Shown: piece after piece, positions 9,426 to 18,081 of the stretch
How positions within the stretch are numbered: position 1 is the stretch's first letter
How the letters are laid out: the number at the start of each line of letters is the position of its first letter
From: Polynucleobacter brandtiae
GTDB lineage: Bacteria; Pseudomonadota; Gammaproteobacteria; Burkholderiales; Burkholderiaceae
Direction: 5' to 3'
Assembly (NCBI RefSeq): GCF_002797575.1
Contig: NZ_PGTX01000002.1
Coordinates: 248,001 to 312,000 of the forward strand
DNA: 64,000 nucleotides
The notes under the pieces: model-generated
The model's database searches: none
Told to the model about the DNA's origin: nothing
What the model saw: the letters and a program-made list of their open reading frames with translations, nothing else
Program-made: the position numbers and the translations under genes

Positions 9426-9458
9426 AAAGACCTAAATGCATGATCAATTTAGGTCTTT
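9426..9458. terminator. Perfect 12-bp hairpin, probable bidirectional terminator
   Basis: AAAGACCTAAAT (9426-9437) and ATTTAGGTCTTT (9447-9458) form a perfect 12-bp stem with a 9-base loop. The stem ends in A/T runs on both sides. It lies between the MFS gene (plus strand) and the 3-prime end of tRNA-Thr (minus strand), so it can stop transcription from both. Confidence 0.7.
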
Positions 9459-9463
9459 AAATG

Positions 9464-9539
9464 TGGTGCCCCTTGTCCGACTCGAACAGACCACCTACTG
9501 ATTACAAATCAGTTGCTCTACCAGATGAGCTAAAGGGGC
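9464..9539 (-). tRNA. tRNA-Thr (anticodon UGU)
   Basis: The minus strand reads GCCCCTTTAGCTCATCTGG at the 5-prime end and closes with AAGGGGCACCA, so a 7-bp acceptor stem forms and CCA is encoded. The anticodon stem ACTGA/TCAGT encloses the loop TTTGTAA, giving anticodon TGT, which reads ACA threonine codons. The T-loop TTCGAGT is present. The gene lies 18 bases downstream of sspB on the same strand. Confidence 0.95.
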
Positions 9540-9557
9540 AACGATCAATATTGTAGC

Positions 9558-9965
9558 CTACTTCACAATCGTCAAGCTTGGCCTATTGGACCTGGGTTTG
9601 TCTGCAGGTGCATCAGATTGCCCTGCAACGTGCAATGCAGATACCTTTGTTGGATCAAACGGGAAGGACATGCCTTGCCCATTTTCCTTGGCGTAAATCG
9701 CTAATATATGCGTAACCGGCACCATGATTTTTCTGGGTATTCCGCCAAATCGAGCCTGAAAGCTAATCCAATCATTATCTAAATTCAGTTGATGGCAGGC
9801 CTCTACAGATAGATTTAGAACAATTTCATTGTTTTTCACGAACTCCATAGGCACCTCTACTCTTTCATCTACAAATACTGCAATGAAAGGCGTAAAACCA
9901 AAATCCGTGCACCACTGATGTAGAGCACGGATTAGGTAAGGCTTGTTGCTTGGAACGTCAGACAT
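9558..9965 (-). CDS. sspB: Stringent starvation protein B, ClpXP adaptor
   Basis: SspB tethers ssrA-tagged and other substrates to ClpX for degradation. The 135-residue protein has the N-terminal substrate-binding domain (about residues 5-110) and a flexible linker rich in Ala, Asp and Pro. It ends in RPSLTIVK, which fits the C-terminal ClpX-binding tail consensus RPxLxVVK. It follows sspA on the same strand after 30 bases, the standard sspAB arrangement. Confidence 0.93.
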   Translation of the reverse strand: MSDVPSNKPYLIRALHQWCTDFGFTPFIAVFVDERVEVPMEFVKNNEIVLNLSVEACHQLNLDNDWISFQARFGGIPRKIMVPVTHILAIYAKENGQGMSFPFDPTKVSALHVAGQSDAPADKPRSNRPSLTIVK

Positions 9966-9995
9966 ACTGATATCTCTGATGACGTCATGAGTCGC

Positions 9996-10607
9996 TTAGC
10001 GACGCATAACCTTTTCAGAAGGTGTCAAAGCTTCGATGTAAGCAGGTCTACTGAAGATGCGCTCGGCATACTTGAGTAAAGGGGCAGCATTACGGGATAA
10101 ATCAATACCGTAATGCTCTAAACGCCACAACAATGGTGCTATTGCAACGTCCAACATAGAAAACTCATCACCCAGCATGTACTTATTTTTAACAAAAATA
10201 GGGGCAAGTTGAGTTAAACGATCCCGAATCGCTAAACGCGCTTTTTCATGGGTCTTCTCAGCAGGCTTACCTTTTTCATTCTCTAAAGCCGATACATGCA
10301 CAAACAACTCTTTCTCAAAATTGAAGAGGAAGAGACGTGCGCGTGCGCGGGCAACTGGATCAGGCGGCATCAATTGTGGGTGAGGAAAACGCTCATCAAT
10401 ATATTCATTAATGATGTTGGACTCATACAAAATCAAGTCGCGCTCAACCAGAATAGGAACCTGACCGTAAGGGTTCATCACTGAGATGTCTTCAGGCTTG
10501 TTAAACAAGTCTACGTCACGAATCTCAAAATCCATGCCTTTTTCGAAAAGCACCAAACGGCAGCGTTGCGAGAATGGGCAATTAGTACCCGAATACAACA
10601 CCATCAT
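9996..10607 (-). CDS. sspA: Stringent starvation protein A, glutathione S-transferase fold
   Basis: SspA has a glutathione S-transferase fold but acts as an RNA polymerase-associated regulator in stationary phase and stress. The 203-residue protein has an N-terminal thioredoxin-like domain, MVLYSGTNCPFSQRCRLVLFEKG. It has the NPYGQVPILVERDLILYESNIINEYIDERFP region and a helical C-terminal domain. The start ATG at 10607 has an AAGGAA ribosome binding site. It lies downstream of petABC and upstream of sspB, an order common in betaproteobacteria. Confidence 0.93.
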   Translation of the reverse strand: MMVLYSGTNCPFSQRCRLVLFEKGMDFEIRDVDLFNKPEDISVMNPYGQVPILVERDLILYESNIINEYIDERFPHPQLMPPDPVARARARLFLFNFEKELFVHVSALENEKGKPAEKTHEKARLAIRDRLTQLAPIFVKNKYMLGDEFSMLDVAIAPLLWRLEHYGIDLSRNAAPLLKYAERIFSRPAYIEALTPSEKVMRR

Positions 10608-10663
10608 AAATTTATTCCTTAAATTTCTAAATCAATACAACACATTACTGCTTTAAATGTAAA

Positions 10664-10717
10664 TCTGAGTTCAAGTCTTCATCTGAATCCGAATGTGAAT
10701 TCAGATTCAGATCTGTT
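10664..10717. repeat. Degenerate period-6 repeat between petC and sspA
   Basis: Read in steps of six from 10664, the plus strand gives tctgag, ttcaag, tcttca, tctgaa, tccgaa, tgtgaa, ttcaga, ttcaga, tctgtt. All are variants of one hexamer. TCTGAATC (10682-10689) and GATTCAGA (10704-10711) can also pair as a weak hairpin, but there is no poly-T tail. It fills most of the 111-base spacer between petC and sspA. Confidence 0.65.
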
Positions 10718-10718
10718 G

Positions 10719-11492
10719 TTAATGAATATCTTTCCAGTAGGCTTTATTTAAACGCCAAGCCAACAAGGTAAAGATTGCCAAGAACAAGAGCACAATTACA
10801 CCAAGACGCTTGCGCTCTAGTTGCACTGGCTCAGCCATCCAAGATAAGAAAGCTACTAAGTCTGCGATGTTGTCGTCATACTCTTGGGGCTTCATTGTGC
10901 CTGGGGTCAACTGCTCAAACCCAACAAACACTTTTTCAACCCGAGTCTCGTCATGCGGATCTTTGCGTTCCTCAAACTTTGCCGCTCTCTCGCCTTGTAG
11001 CTGCCATAAAACATGTGGCATACCCACGTTTGGATACACTAGATTATTCCAACCGGTTGGTGTGGTGTCATCTTTATAGTAGGTGCGGAAATAGGTATAC
11101 AACCAGTCTGTTCCACGCGCGCGGGCTTCAACAGATAAGTCCGGTGGTGTTTTACCAAAATACGCCTTGCCATCCTTTGGCGTCATTGAGATGGTCATTA
11201 GATCGCCTACTTTGGCATCATTCAGAATCAAATTATCTTTGATCTGTTGATCCGTCAAGCCAATATCGCGTAAGCGGTTGTAGCGCAAACTCACTGCTGA
11301 ATGGCATCCCGAGCAATAGTTCACAAAGGTCTTGGCGCCATTTTGCAATGAAGCGTTATTACTGACGCGATTAGGAGCCTTGTCTAAAGGAAAGCCTTCC
11401 TCATTAGCATTGGCAGCCATTCCAAAACCTAAAGCAGCAACCAAAACCGTAGCCTGCAATACGCCTGTTACAGTTTGTAAAATTCGTTTCAT
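10719..11492 (-). CDS. petC: Ubiquinol-cytochrome c reductase, cytochrome c1 subunit
   Basis: Cytochrome c1 passes electrons from the Rieske protein to soluble cytochrome c in the bc1 complex. The 257-residue precursor has a signal peptide (about residues 1-30). The haem motif CSGCH is at residues 60-64, and MSMTPKDGKAYFG follows later. One C-terminal membrane anchor (GVIVLLFLAIFTLLAWRL) ends the protein. It is the last gene of petA-petB-petC, 30 bases after petB. Confidence 0.96.
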   Translation of the reverse strand: MKRILQTVTGVLQATVLVAALGFGMAANANEEGFPLDKAPNRVSNNASLQNGAKTFVNYCSGCHSAVSLRYNRLRDIGLTDQQIKDNLILNDAKVGDLMTISMTPKDGKAYFGKTPPDLSVEARARGTDWLYTYFRTYYKDDTTPTGWNNLVYPNVGMPHVLWQLQGERAAKFEERKDPHDETRVEKVFVGFEQLTPGTMKPQEYDDNIADLVAFLSWMAEPVQLERKRLGVIVLLFLAIFTLLAWRLNKAYWKDIH

Positions 11493-11522
11493 ACTAGTTC
11501 CTAATTTTTCTCAGGGATTGAA

Positions 11523-12923
11523 TTAATGGGCTGCAAAAGTAATGCGATCAGGAACTTGCTTGAATGAACCCAGCGTGCTCCAGAACGGCATTGCTAAGAA
11601 GAAGCCCAGATAATAGATAGTACAAATCTGAGAAATCTTTTCAAATACGGGTGATGGTGGCTGAATGCCCAAATAACCTAGGATCACAAAGCTCACAACA
11701 AACACGCCATAAATGTACTTATGAAATTGTGGGCGATAACGAATCGATTTCACCGGTGAGTGATCAAGCCAAGGCAAGAAGAATAAGATCACTACCGAAC
11801 CGCCCATAATAACTACGCCCCAGAATTTGGCATCAAATGCATAAAAGCCAGCCGCCAAAATCACGGCAATGGCAACGCATGCGCCTTTGACTTTGATCTC
11901 TTTACTGCGCAAGGCAAACATACCTAAGATCAATGCCAAGAAAATCCACAAAGGCAATAGGAAATTGGTCGTAGTAGCACGCAACATCGAGTAGAACGGT
12001 GTGAAATACCAAACCGGTGCAATGTGTGTTGGCGTGACAAATGGGTTTGCAGGAATAAAGTTATTCGCCTCTAGGAAGTATCCGCCCATTTCTGGAGCAA
12101 AGAATACGATTGAGGCAAAGATGATTAAGAATCCACCCAAGTACATCACATCGTGAACACTGTAATAGGGATGGAAAGGAATACCGTCTACTGGATTACC
12201 TTTGGCATCCAGCGTGTTTTTAATCTCTACGCCATCCGGATTGTTTGAGCCCACTTCATGCAATGCCAGAATGTGTGCTGCAACCAAACCAATCAATACC
12301 AATGGAATGGCTATCACATGGAAGGCAAAGAAGCGGTTGAGGGTAGCATCGCCAACCACATAGTCGCCGCGCAACCAAAGGGACAGATCTGGGCCAATTA
12401 GCGGAATTGCGGAGAACAAGTTCACAATAACCTGAGCACCCCAATAGGACATCTGGCCCCAAGGCAGCAAATAGCCAAAGAAAGCCTCGCCCATCAAGCA
12501 CAAGAAAATGGCGCAACCAAAGATCCAAATGAGTTCACGGGGCTTACGATATGAGCCATAGATCAAACCACGGAACATATGCATGTAAATCACCACAAAG
12601 AACATCGAGGCGCCAGTGGAGTGGGTATAGCGAATCAACCAGCCCAAAGGCACTTCGCGCATGATGTACTCAACAGATTCAAATGCCTTAGCTGCATCTG
12701 GCTTGTAGTTCATCACCAGGAAAATACCGGTGATGATTTGGATTGCCAAGACCACAATTGCCAAAGCGCCAAAAATGTAGAAGAAATTGAGGTTTTTAGG
12801 CGCGTAATACTCGCTCATATGGCGCTTAAAGGCCTCAGTTACTGGTAACCGAGAGTCAACCCAAGCCATTACCTTGACTGCAGCAGATGAGCCAGCAGGG
12901 ACTTCTTTTTCATGAAATGCCAT
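11523..12923 (-). CDS. petB: Ubiquinol-cytochrome c reductase, cytochrome b subunit
   Basis: Cytochrome b holds both quinone sites and two b haems of the bc1 complex in the inner membrane. The 466-residue protein has the full set of core helices: haem histidines in RYTHSTGASMFFVVIYMHMFR and AFHVIAIPLVLIGLVAAHI, the Qo-site loop, and extra C-terminal helices. It is larger than the mitochondrial form, as usual in proteobacteria. It lies 10 bases after petA. Confidence 0.97.
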   Translation of the reverse strand: MAFHEKEVPAGSSAAVKVMAWVDSRLPVTEAFKRHMSEYYAPKNLNFFYIFGALAIVVLAIQIITGIFLVMNYKPDAAKAFESVEYIMREVPLGWLIRYTHSTGASMFFVVIYMHMFRGLIYGSYRKPRELIWIFGCAIFLCLMGEAFFGYLLPWGQMSYWGAQVIVNLFSAIPLIGPDLSLWLRGDYVVGDATLNRFFAFHVIAIPLVLIGLVAAHILALHEVGSNNPDGVEIKNTLDAKGNPVDGIPFHPYYSVHDVMYLGGFLIIFASIVFFAPEMGGYFLEANNFIPANPFVTPTHIAPVWYFTPFYSMLRATTTNFLLPLWIFLALILGMFALRSKEIKVKGACVAIAVILAAGFYAFDAKFWGVVIMGGSVVILFFLPWLDHSPVKSIRYRPQFHKYIYGVFVVSFVILGYLGIQPPSPVFEKISQICTIYYLGFFLAMPFWSTLGSFKQVPDRITFAAH

Positions 12924-12933
12924 TTATCTCTCC

Positions 12934-13536
12934 TTAGGCCTTCTTATCGTCGCCAATGACAATCTTGGTGTCGCTCAAATACATATGTGGCGGCACTTCC
13001 ATGTTGTCTGGTGCGGGTTTATTCTTAAATACACGGCCTGCCAAATCAAAAGTAGAGCCATGGCAAGGGCAGAGAAAGCCACCTGGCCAAGTATTGGGCA
13101 AGGAAGGTTGGGCGCCTGCTTCAAATTTAGCGCTAGGAGAACACCCTAAGTGCGTACAAATGCCCACTACTACTAGATATTCTGGATTGATAGAGCGCCA
13201 TTGGTTTTGTGCATATGACGGTGTTAGTTCAGCCTGATTTCTTAAAGAATCAGGATCCGCAAGCTCAGAATCAATCTTTGATAGCTCTGCTACCTGCTCA
13301 GGTGTGCGACGCACAACCCAAACCGGCTTTCCGCGCCATTCAACCATTCTCATCTCGTCTGGCTTCATACCAGAAATATCAATCTCTACCGCCGCTCCGG
13401 CAGCTTTGGCACGCTCAGAGGGCTCAAAACTGGCAACAAAGGGATATATGGCTGCCGCTGCGCCTACGCCACCGACGGCTGAAGTGGCGATCAGCCACTT
13501 GCGGCGATCATTGTCCATACTGGGGTCGTTACTCAT
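12934..13536 (-). CDS. petA: Ubiquinol-cytochrome c reductase, Rieske iron-sulfur subunit
   Basis: The Rieske protein takes the first electron from ubiquinol through a [2Fe-2S] cluster. The 200-residue protein has an uncleaved, Tat-type N-terminal anchor (DRRKWLIAT, then a membrane helix to about residue 35). The cluster ligands are Cys127 and His129 in CTHLGC and Cys156 and His159 in CPCHG; Cys132 and Cys158 can form the stabilising disulfide. An AAGGAA ribosome binding site precedes ATG 13536. This is the first gene of the bc1 operon. Its Tat-type export is consistent with the tatABC genes in this window. Confidence 0.97.
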   Translation of the reverse strand: MSNDPSMDNDRRKWLIATSAVGGVGAAAAIYPFVASFEPSERAKAAGAAVEIDISGMKPDEMRMVEWRGKPVWVVRRTPEQVAELSKIDSELADPDSLRNQAELTPSYAQNQWRSINPEYLVVVGICTHLGCSPSAKFEAGAQPSLPNTWPGGFLCPCHGSTFDLAGRVFKNKPAPDNMEVPPHMYLSDTKIVIGDDKKA

Positions 13537-13672
13537 TTACAAAATTCCTTGGAAGAATGTTTATAGGTGTAAATACTTAATGATGGTATTTTAAAGTAAA
13601 AAATAAGGTGCGTAAGAAAGCTGTGAAATTGTTATCCAGAAAACTAGGATTCAGATCAAAAGAAAGGTAAAT

Positions 13673-14104
13673 ATGAGCGTTTTAAAGGAATTTAGGGACT
13701 TTGCAGTCAAGGGCAACGTCATTGATTTAGCAGTTGGTGTCATCATCGGGGGCGCATTTGGGAAAATTGTCGATTCCCTTGTCAATGACATCGTGATGCC
13801 GGTTATTTCTACCCTGCTGGGTGGCCATATTGATTTCACGAACCTTTTTATTGTTTTAGGGAAAATTCCGGAAAATGTTCCGTATACCTACGACGCCCTC
13901 AAAAAGGCTGGAATTCCTATCTTTGCTTATGGCAACTTCATCACCATATCCATCAATTTCATCCTGTTGGCATTTGTGATATTTCAAATGGTCAAGGTGG
14001 TAAATCGTGTAAGAGTCATGGATGAGCCTCCAGCAGCACCCCCAGCTCCAACGCCAGAAGATATTGTGCTTTTAAGAGAGATTCGCGACAGCCTTAAGAA
14101 ATAA
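13673..14104 (+). CDS. mscL: Large-conductance mechanosensitive channel
   Basis: MscL opens under membrane tension and releases solutes during hypo-osmotic shock. The 143-residue protein has the conserved N-terminal helix and first membrane segment ([37 protein letters not shown]). It has a periplasmic loop, a second membrane helix ([16 protein letters not shown]) and a C-terminal helix after a proline-rich linker. An AAAGG ribosome binding site precedes the ATG. It is divergent from petA and appears to be a single-gene unit. Confidence 0.96.
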   Translation: MSVLKEFRDFAVKGNVIDLAVGVIIGGAFGKIVDSLVNDIVMPVISTLLGGHIDFTNLFIVLGKIPENVPYTYDALKKAGIPIFAYGNFITISINFILLAFVIFQMVKVVNRVRVMDEPPAAPPAPTPEDIVLLREIRDSLKK

Positions 14105-14135
14105 AAGGGGAATGACAAACAACACTTAATCTAAC

Positions 14136-14201
14136 GACCTTGCGCAAAATTTGTTTGGTCAAGGTCTAGGAATTTAGGGGAATTTTAATTTGGCATTCCC
14201 C
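14136..14201. repeat. Two inverted repeats downstream of mscL
   Basis: GACCTTG (14136-14142) pairs with CAAGGTC (14160-14166) around 17 bases. GGGGAAT (14177-14183) pairs with ATTCCCC (14195-14201) around 11 bases. Neither has a clear T-run, so a terminator role for mscL or the convergent receptor gene is possible but unproven. The rest of 14105-14285 shows no gene. Confidence 0.4.
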
Positions 14202-14285
14202 AAATGTCTTAGGCACCTCTCATAACGTACAGAATAGTCTTTTCCAAGGTTGTATTAATTACCTCTGATTCATTATCAACACTAC

Positions 14286-15266
14286 TTACTCAGGCTTAAT
14301 ACCTGCGATCTTAACGACTGCACCCCACTTGGATGATTCTGCCTTAACCAAGGCTATAAAGTCTGCCGGTGTACCGCCGCCAATTTCATTTCCTTGGGAT
14401 AGCATTAACTCTCGTAATTGTGGATCCTTAAGAGCTTCATTAGCTGCTGCGTTGAGCTTATCAATAATGGCTTTGGGAGTACCTTTGGGGGCAATCAACC
14501 CTTGCCAATTAAGTACTTCAACTTTTGGATACCCTATTTCAGCAAAGGTAGGTATGTTTGGAAGCAATGGCGAGCGCTTTTTACTGGTAATGGCAATTGC
14601 TCGCAACTTATCAGCTTTAATACTTGGCATTGCTGAATACATTTGATCAAACATCATGGTGACGTTGCCTCCCATTAAATCGGTCAGCGCTGCAGAGCCA
14701 CTCTTATAGGGCACATGAATCATATCAATGCCTGCGCTTTGTTTAAAAAGCTCGGCAGATAATTGATGACTTCCTCCAATACCACCTGATGAGTAGGTCA
14801 AAATGCCAGGCTTAGCTTTGGCACTATCCACAATATCCCCTACTGTTTTGTATGAAGAAGATGGGTTCACCACCAGAACCAAAGGGCCTTTTTCAATTAA
14901 AACAATAGGCATCAAATCAGTTTCAGGGTCATAGCGTAAGTTACCAAACAAGGTTTTATTCACAGCCATCGGTGCAAAGTTGCCCATACCAATGGTGTAG
15001 CCATCTGGCGCAGCGCGAGCAATCAACTCGGTACCGATATTGCCACCAGCTCCTGCTTTATTTTCAACAATAATCGGCTGCTTCAAAATGACGCTCATCT
15101 TTTGGGCAATCTGACGACTGCGGGCATCAGCCCCTCCACCAGCCCCGTAAGGAACAATGAAGTTGATTGGCTTATTAGGGTAATTTGTTTGCGCTACAGC
15201 TTTCAGCGGCATGAGTGCCAGCAATCCCATTATTAATGTGAGATCTATAAACTTGATTGAACGCAT
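14286..15266 (-). CDS. Bug/TctC family periplasmic solute-binding receptor
   Basis: This 326-residue protein is a Bug-type (TctC) tripartite tricarboxylate receptor. It has a signal peptide ending near AVA at residues 23-25. The YPNKPINFIVPYGAGGGADARSR ligand loop and the FKQSAGIDMIHVPYKSGSAALTDLMGG motif follow. Such receptors capture carboxylates or other small ligands for TctAB permeases, and the ligand cannot be predicted. An AAAGGGAA ribosome binding site precedes the ATG. No tctA or tctB gene is nearby; a second paralogue lies just upstream on the same strand. Confidence 0.9.
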   Translation of the reverse strand: MRSIKFIDLTLIMGLLALMPLKAVAQTNYPNKPINFIVPYGAGGGADARSRQIAQKMSVILKQPIIVENKAGAGGNIGTELIARAAPDGYTIGMGNFAPMAVNKTLFGNLRYDPETDLMPIVLIEKGPLVLVVNPSSSYKTVGDIVDSAKAKPGILTYSSGGIGGSHQLSAELFKQSAGIDMIHVPYKSGSAALTDLMGGNVTMMFDQMYSAMPSIKADKLRAIAITSKKRSPLLPNIPTFAEIGYPKVEVLNWQGLIAPKGTPKAIIDKLNAAANEALKDPQLRELMLSQGNEIGGGTPADFIALVKAESSKWGAVVKIAGIKPE

Positions 15267-15370
15267 GACTATTCCCTTTAAAAATATCGATAAAAATTAC
15301 TGTGATGAATTGGCAAAGCAATTTGCTGAATGGCGCTGAAGCAACCGAAACTGCGCCCTACTAATCACGA

Positions 15371-16345
15371 TTAATCAACCGTAATCTTTGCTTTTTCAAC
15401 TACCTTTGCCCAGCGGGTTTGCTCAGACTTAATAAAAACCCCAAACTGAGCTGGTGTATCGCCAATCAACACAGCCCCGTCTTCCAACATTCTTTTGGAA
15501 TCCTCTTTTGACTTTAAACCCTTAGCAATATCTTTTTGAAGTCTGTCAATAATCGATTGTGGCGTTCCAGCAGGAACAATAATTCCATACCACTGAGAGG
15601 TTTCAAAACCCTTGTAGCCCGATTCCGATATGGTGGGAACATTGGGCAACACCTTTGAACGCTCAAGCGAGCCAACAGCTAGCGGCCGCAATGTGCTGCC
15701 TTTTATCTGCCCAATTAGAGAGGGCAAACCATTGAAGGTCGCTTGAATTTGACCGCCAATTAAATCGGTCAACATTGGGCCAGAACCTTTATAAGGAACA
15801 TGCACTAAATCAATACCTGCTTCCACAGAAAAATATTCCATTGCCAAATGTCCAGCGCTTCCATTGCCTGCTGAACCATAATTAATCTTTCCAGGATTCT
15901 TTTTGGCATCAGCCACTAAATCTGCTAATGTCTTAATTGGATTCTTTTCGCTCACTGCAATTACATTAGGCACTTTCGCCACCAAGGTAACAGGAGCAAA
16001 ATCTGTATTTGGGTCATATGGCAATTTTTTCCCAAACAATGCAGGATTAACAGCCAATGTACCTACGTGGCCTAGCATTAAAGTGTAGCCATCTGGTTTA
16101 GCTCGTTTAACTTCCTCCATCGCAATATTGCCAGCGCCACCGGGCTTGTTATCAACATAAACGGATTGGCCCAGACTAGTACTAAGACTACTAGCAACAG
16201 ATCTAGCAATGATTTCAGAGGTTCCGCCAGTAGCAAATGGGACTACCAGACGAATAGATCTGTCTGGATACGCTGAGAGTACAGGCAAAGAAAATAAGGT
16301 TGCAAAACACCCAATCAAAGCCGTAAAGAAGATATTAATGAACAT
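15371..16345 (-). CDS. Bug/TctC family periplasmic solute-binding receptor (second copy)
   Basis: This is a 324-residue paralogue of the neighbouring receptor. It has a signal peptide (MFINIFFTALIGCFATLF... to about residue 24), the YPDRSIRLVVPFATGGTSEI ligand loop and EAGIDLVHVPYKGSGPMLTDLIGGQ. The frame is open upstream to 16447. ATG 16345 was chosen because it gives a normal signal peptide and has a GGGAA ribosome binding site. It lies 104 bases before the first receptor, so they may be co-transcribed. The two sequences differ clearly, so this is not a recent duplication. Confidence 0.9.
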   Translation of the reverse strand: MFINIFFTALIGCFATLFSLPVLSAYPDRSIRLVVPFATGGTSEIIARSVASSLSTSLGQSVYVDNKPGGAGNIAMEEVKRAKPDGYTLMLGHVGTLAVNPALFGKKLPYDPNTDFAPVTLVAKVPNVIAVSEKNPIKTLADLVADAKKNPGKINYGSAGNGSAGHLAMEYFSVEAGIDLVHVPYKGSGPMLTDLIGGQIQATFNGLPSLIGQIKGSTLRPLAVGSLERSKVLPNVPTISESGYKGFETSQWYGIIVPAGTPQSIIDRLQKDIAKGLKSKEDSKRMLEDGAVLIGDTPAQFGVFIKSEQTRWAKVVEKAKITVD

Positions 16346-16536
16346 TAAAAATTCCCAAAAGAAAGCCAACAAAACACTTAAATAAAATCTCCCACTTAAC
16401 CGTAAAGCAACTTTCAGCTTCCCACAAGTTGAGATTTGGCTGGTCACTGAAGCGTAGTCGGCCTAAAAACAATACCAGAAGTTGAGTCAGTAACTCTCAA
16501 AAATCAACGCTCAGTAACACCACCACACACAATGAA

Positions 16537-16566
16537 TAAACCCACTACATTGCTGTAGTGGGTTTA
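16537..16566 (-). terminator. Porin transcription terminator
   Basis: TAAACCCACTACA (16537-16549) and TGTAGTGGGTTTA (16554-16566) form a perfect 13-bp stem with a four-base loop. It lies 44 bases past the porin stop on the minus strand. No other gene ends nearby, and the T-rich end supports a strong rho-independent terminator. Confidence 0.85.
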
Positions 16567-16610
16567 TATAAAGCCAAACTAATTACAAACTAGCTCATGC
16601 TAGCAAGCGA

Positions 16611-17873
16611 TTAGAAAGTGTGACGTAAGCCTAATGCATAGCCAGAAATTGATGAACCGGCAGTTGCGCCAACGATAGAGCTACCGTTAACAGATGAAGT
16701 TTGGCTGTGGCCAAAAATTCCGTATAAGTTAGTGCGCTTACTTAAGTAGTAGTTTGCGCCCAACTGGTAAGCAGTAACGTTAGCTGTTGGCTCGCCTGCA
16801 CCAAATGCCTGATAACGACCAAGACCAGCAGATGCCCAAGCTTCGATCACTGGAGTTACATAACTACGAACACCAATCTGTTGACCTGAACGACTGAGGT
16901 ACTTGCTTGAGTTATTGGCATCTACAATCTTACGATTTACATAGTTTGCATACGCTTTTAAGATTCCGAAGTCGTATGTCGCACCACCGTAATACTGAGT
17001 ATCACTGGTATTTGTTGTACTAGCAACAGTAACGGCTGTTGAAGGGAACGCAAGTGCTGGATCAAATGTTCCTGCGGCACCTTGGATTTGCTGTTGCTTA
17101 AAGTTAGAGTAAGCAGCTGTTACTAACAATTTGTTCAAAGTGTAATCGCCTGAGAAACTTACACCAGTAAAAGTGTTTGGACCACCGGTTACAGCTGCTG
17201 CGGAACCTACTTTTCCGTTTGTAGTAGCTGTCGCGGGTGTTGTAGCTACAGCTGCAGTTGTGCGCTGAGTTGCATCTTGTCCGTTCATTACATAGTTCGC
17301 AGCCAATCTGAAACCAGCAAAACGAGCTGTTTCACCGTACAAACTGTTAGTTGTCAAAATAGTTACAGCTGTTGATGCTGCACCTTGACCGTCTTGTGAT
17401 GCTGACAAACCAACTGGACGAATGATGTTACCTGCAACGTTGTTACCGTTACCTGGGTCTGTTGGGTTCAATGCATTCATCCACAATGCTGTGTATTGAG
17501 TACCGATGGAAGCTTGCCCGATACCGTTTTTCTTCAAACCAACAAAACTTTGGCGATTGTTAGGTGCCCATGTTGTACCTTGTGGCTGAAGACCAAATTC
17601 TGCTGTAAAGAACGCAGAAGTACCACCACCTAAATCTTCAGTACCTTTAAAACCGATACGGCTTGATTGTTCAGCTGACTGACCAAAAGAGCTATTAGTT
17701 ACTTTTTGTGTAGAAGGACCATTGCCTTGGATTGCACCAGTTGTAGCTGGGCCACTTGCAGAGTTACCAACATAACCTACATCCAAAATACCGTAAACAG
17801 TCACTGATGACTGAGCTTGTGCAGCTGATGCAAATGCACCGATTGCTGCAACTGCTAGTAGTGATTTTTTCAT
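16611..17873 (-). CDS. Gram-negative trimeric porin (Burkholderia type)
   Basis: This 420-residue outer-membrane porin has a signal peptide (MKKSLLAVAAIGAFASAAQAQ). The first strand is SSVTVYGILDVGY. The constriction-loop region has SSRIGFKGTEDLGGGTSAFFTAEFGL and SFVGLKKNGIGQASIGTQYT, and the protein ends ALGLRHTF with the C-terminal aromatic needed for Bam-mediated insertion. A low-complexity Ala/Thr loop (about residues 205-235) is probably surface exposed. A strong terminator and a 208-base upstream region suggest a single, highly expressed gene. Confidence 0.95.
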   Translation of the reverse strand: MKKSLLAVAAIGAFASAAQAQSSVTVYGILDVGYVGNSASGPATTGAIQGNGPSTQKVTNSSFGQSAEQSSRIGFKGTEDLGGGTSAFFTAEFGLQPQGTTWAPNNRQSFVGLKKNGIGQASIGTQYTALWMNALNPTDPGNGNNVAGNIIRPVGLSASQDGQGAASTAVTILTTNSLYGETARFAGFRLAANYVMNGQDATQRTTAAVATTPATATTNGKVGSAAAVTGGPNTFTGVSFSGDYTLNKLLVTAAYSNFKQQQIQGAAGTFDPALAFPSTAVTVASTTNTSDTQYYGGATYDFGILKAYANYVNRKIVDANNSSKYLSRSGQQIGVRSYVTPVIEAWASAGLGRYQAFGAGEPTANVTAYQLGANYYLSKRTNLYGIFGHSQTSSVNGSSIVGATAGSSISGYALGLRHTF

Positions 17874-17965
17874 TCTTTAAATCTCCATAAATTGAAAGTA
17901 ATGCCCAAATAAAAAAGGGACTCATGGATTTTGCTTGTATTGCTTTGCTAGACTGGTGGTTAGGG

Positions 17966-17992
17966 TATTTAAGCGCTGTTTTTGCTTGTCAA
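17966..17992 (-). promoter_or_regulatory. Candidate porin promoter
   Basis: On the minus strand a perfect -35 TTGACA (17992-17987) is followed after 15 bases by TAAATA (17971-17966). The -10 box is weak and the spacing short, so this is only a candidate. The long leader to ATG 17873 is AT-rich; no other gene lies in 17874-18081. Confidence 0.35.
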
Positions 17993-18081
17993 AAGATAGT
18001 TTTTTGGCTTTCTTCGTTGTATCAGGGCAACAAGCACTTTGTTTTCTGTCTTTTTAGGCCTTTGAATGCCAAAATTGTCAG

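Noticed and set aside
10775-11242. A 155-codon open frame antisense to petC on the plus strand
   Set aside because: It lies entirely across the well-supported cytochrome c1 gene, has no recognisable domain and no ribosome binding site. It is a shadow frame.
13209-13594. Open frames of 96-123 codons antisense to petA
   Set aside because: They overlap the Rieske gene fully and show no family features; their composition follows the coding strand of petA.
14105-14285. Possible small RNA or gene between mscL and the first Bug receptor
   Set aside because: Only two modest inverted repeats are present, with no promoter-like pair in a suitable place and no open frame of note.
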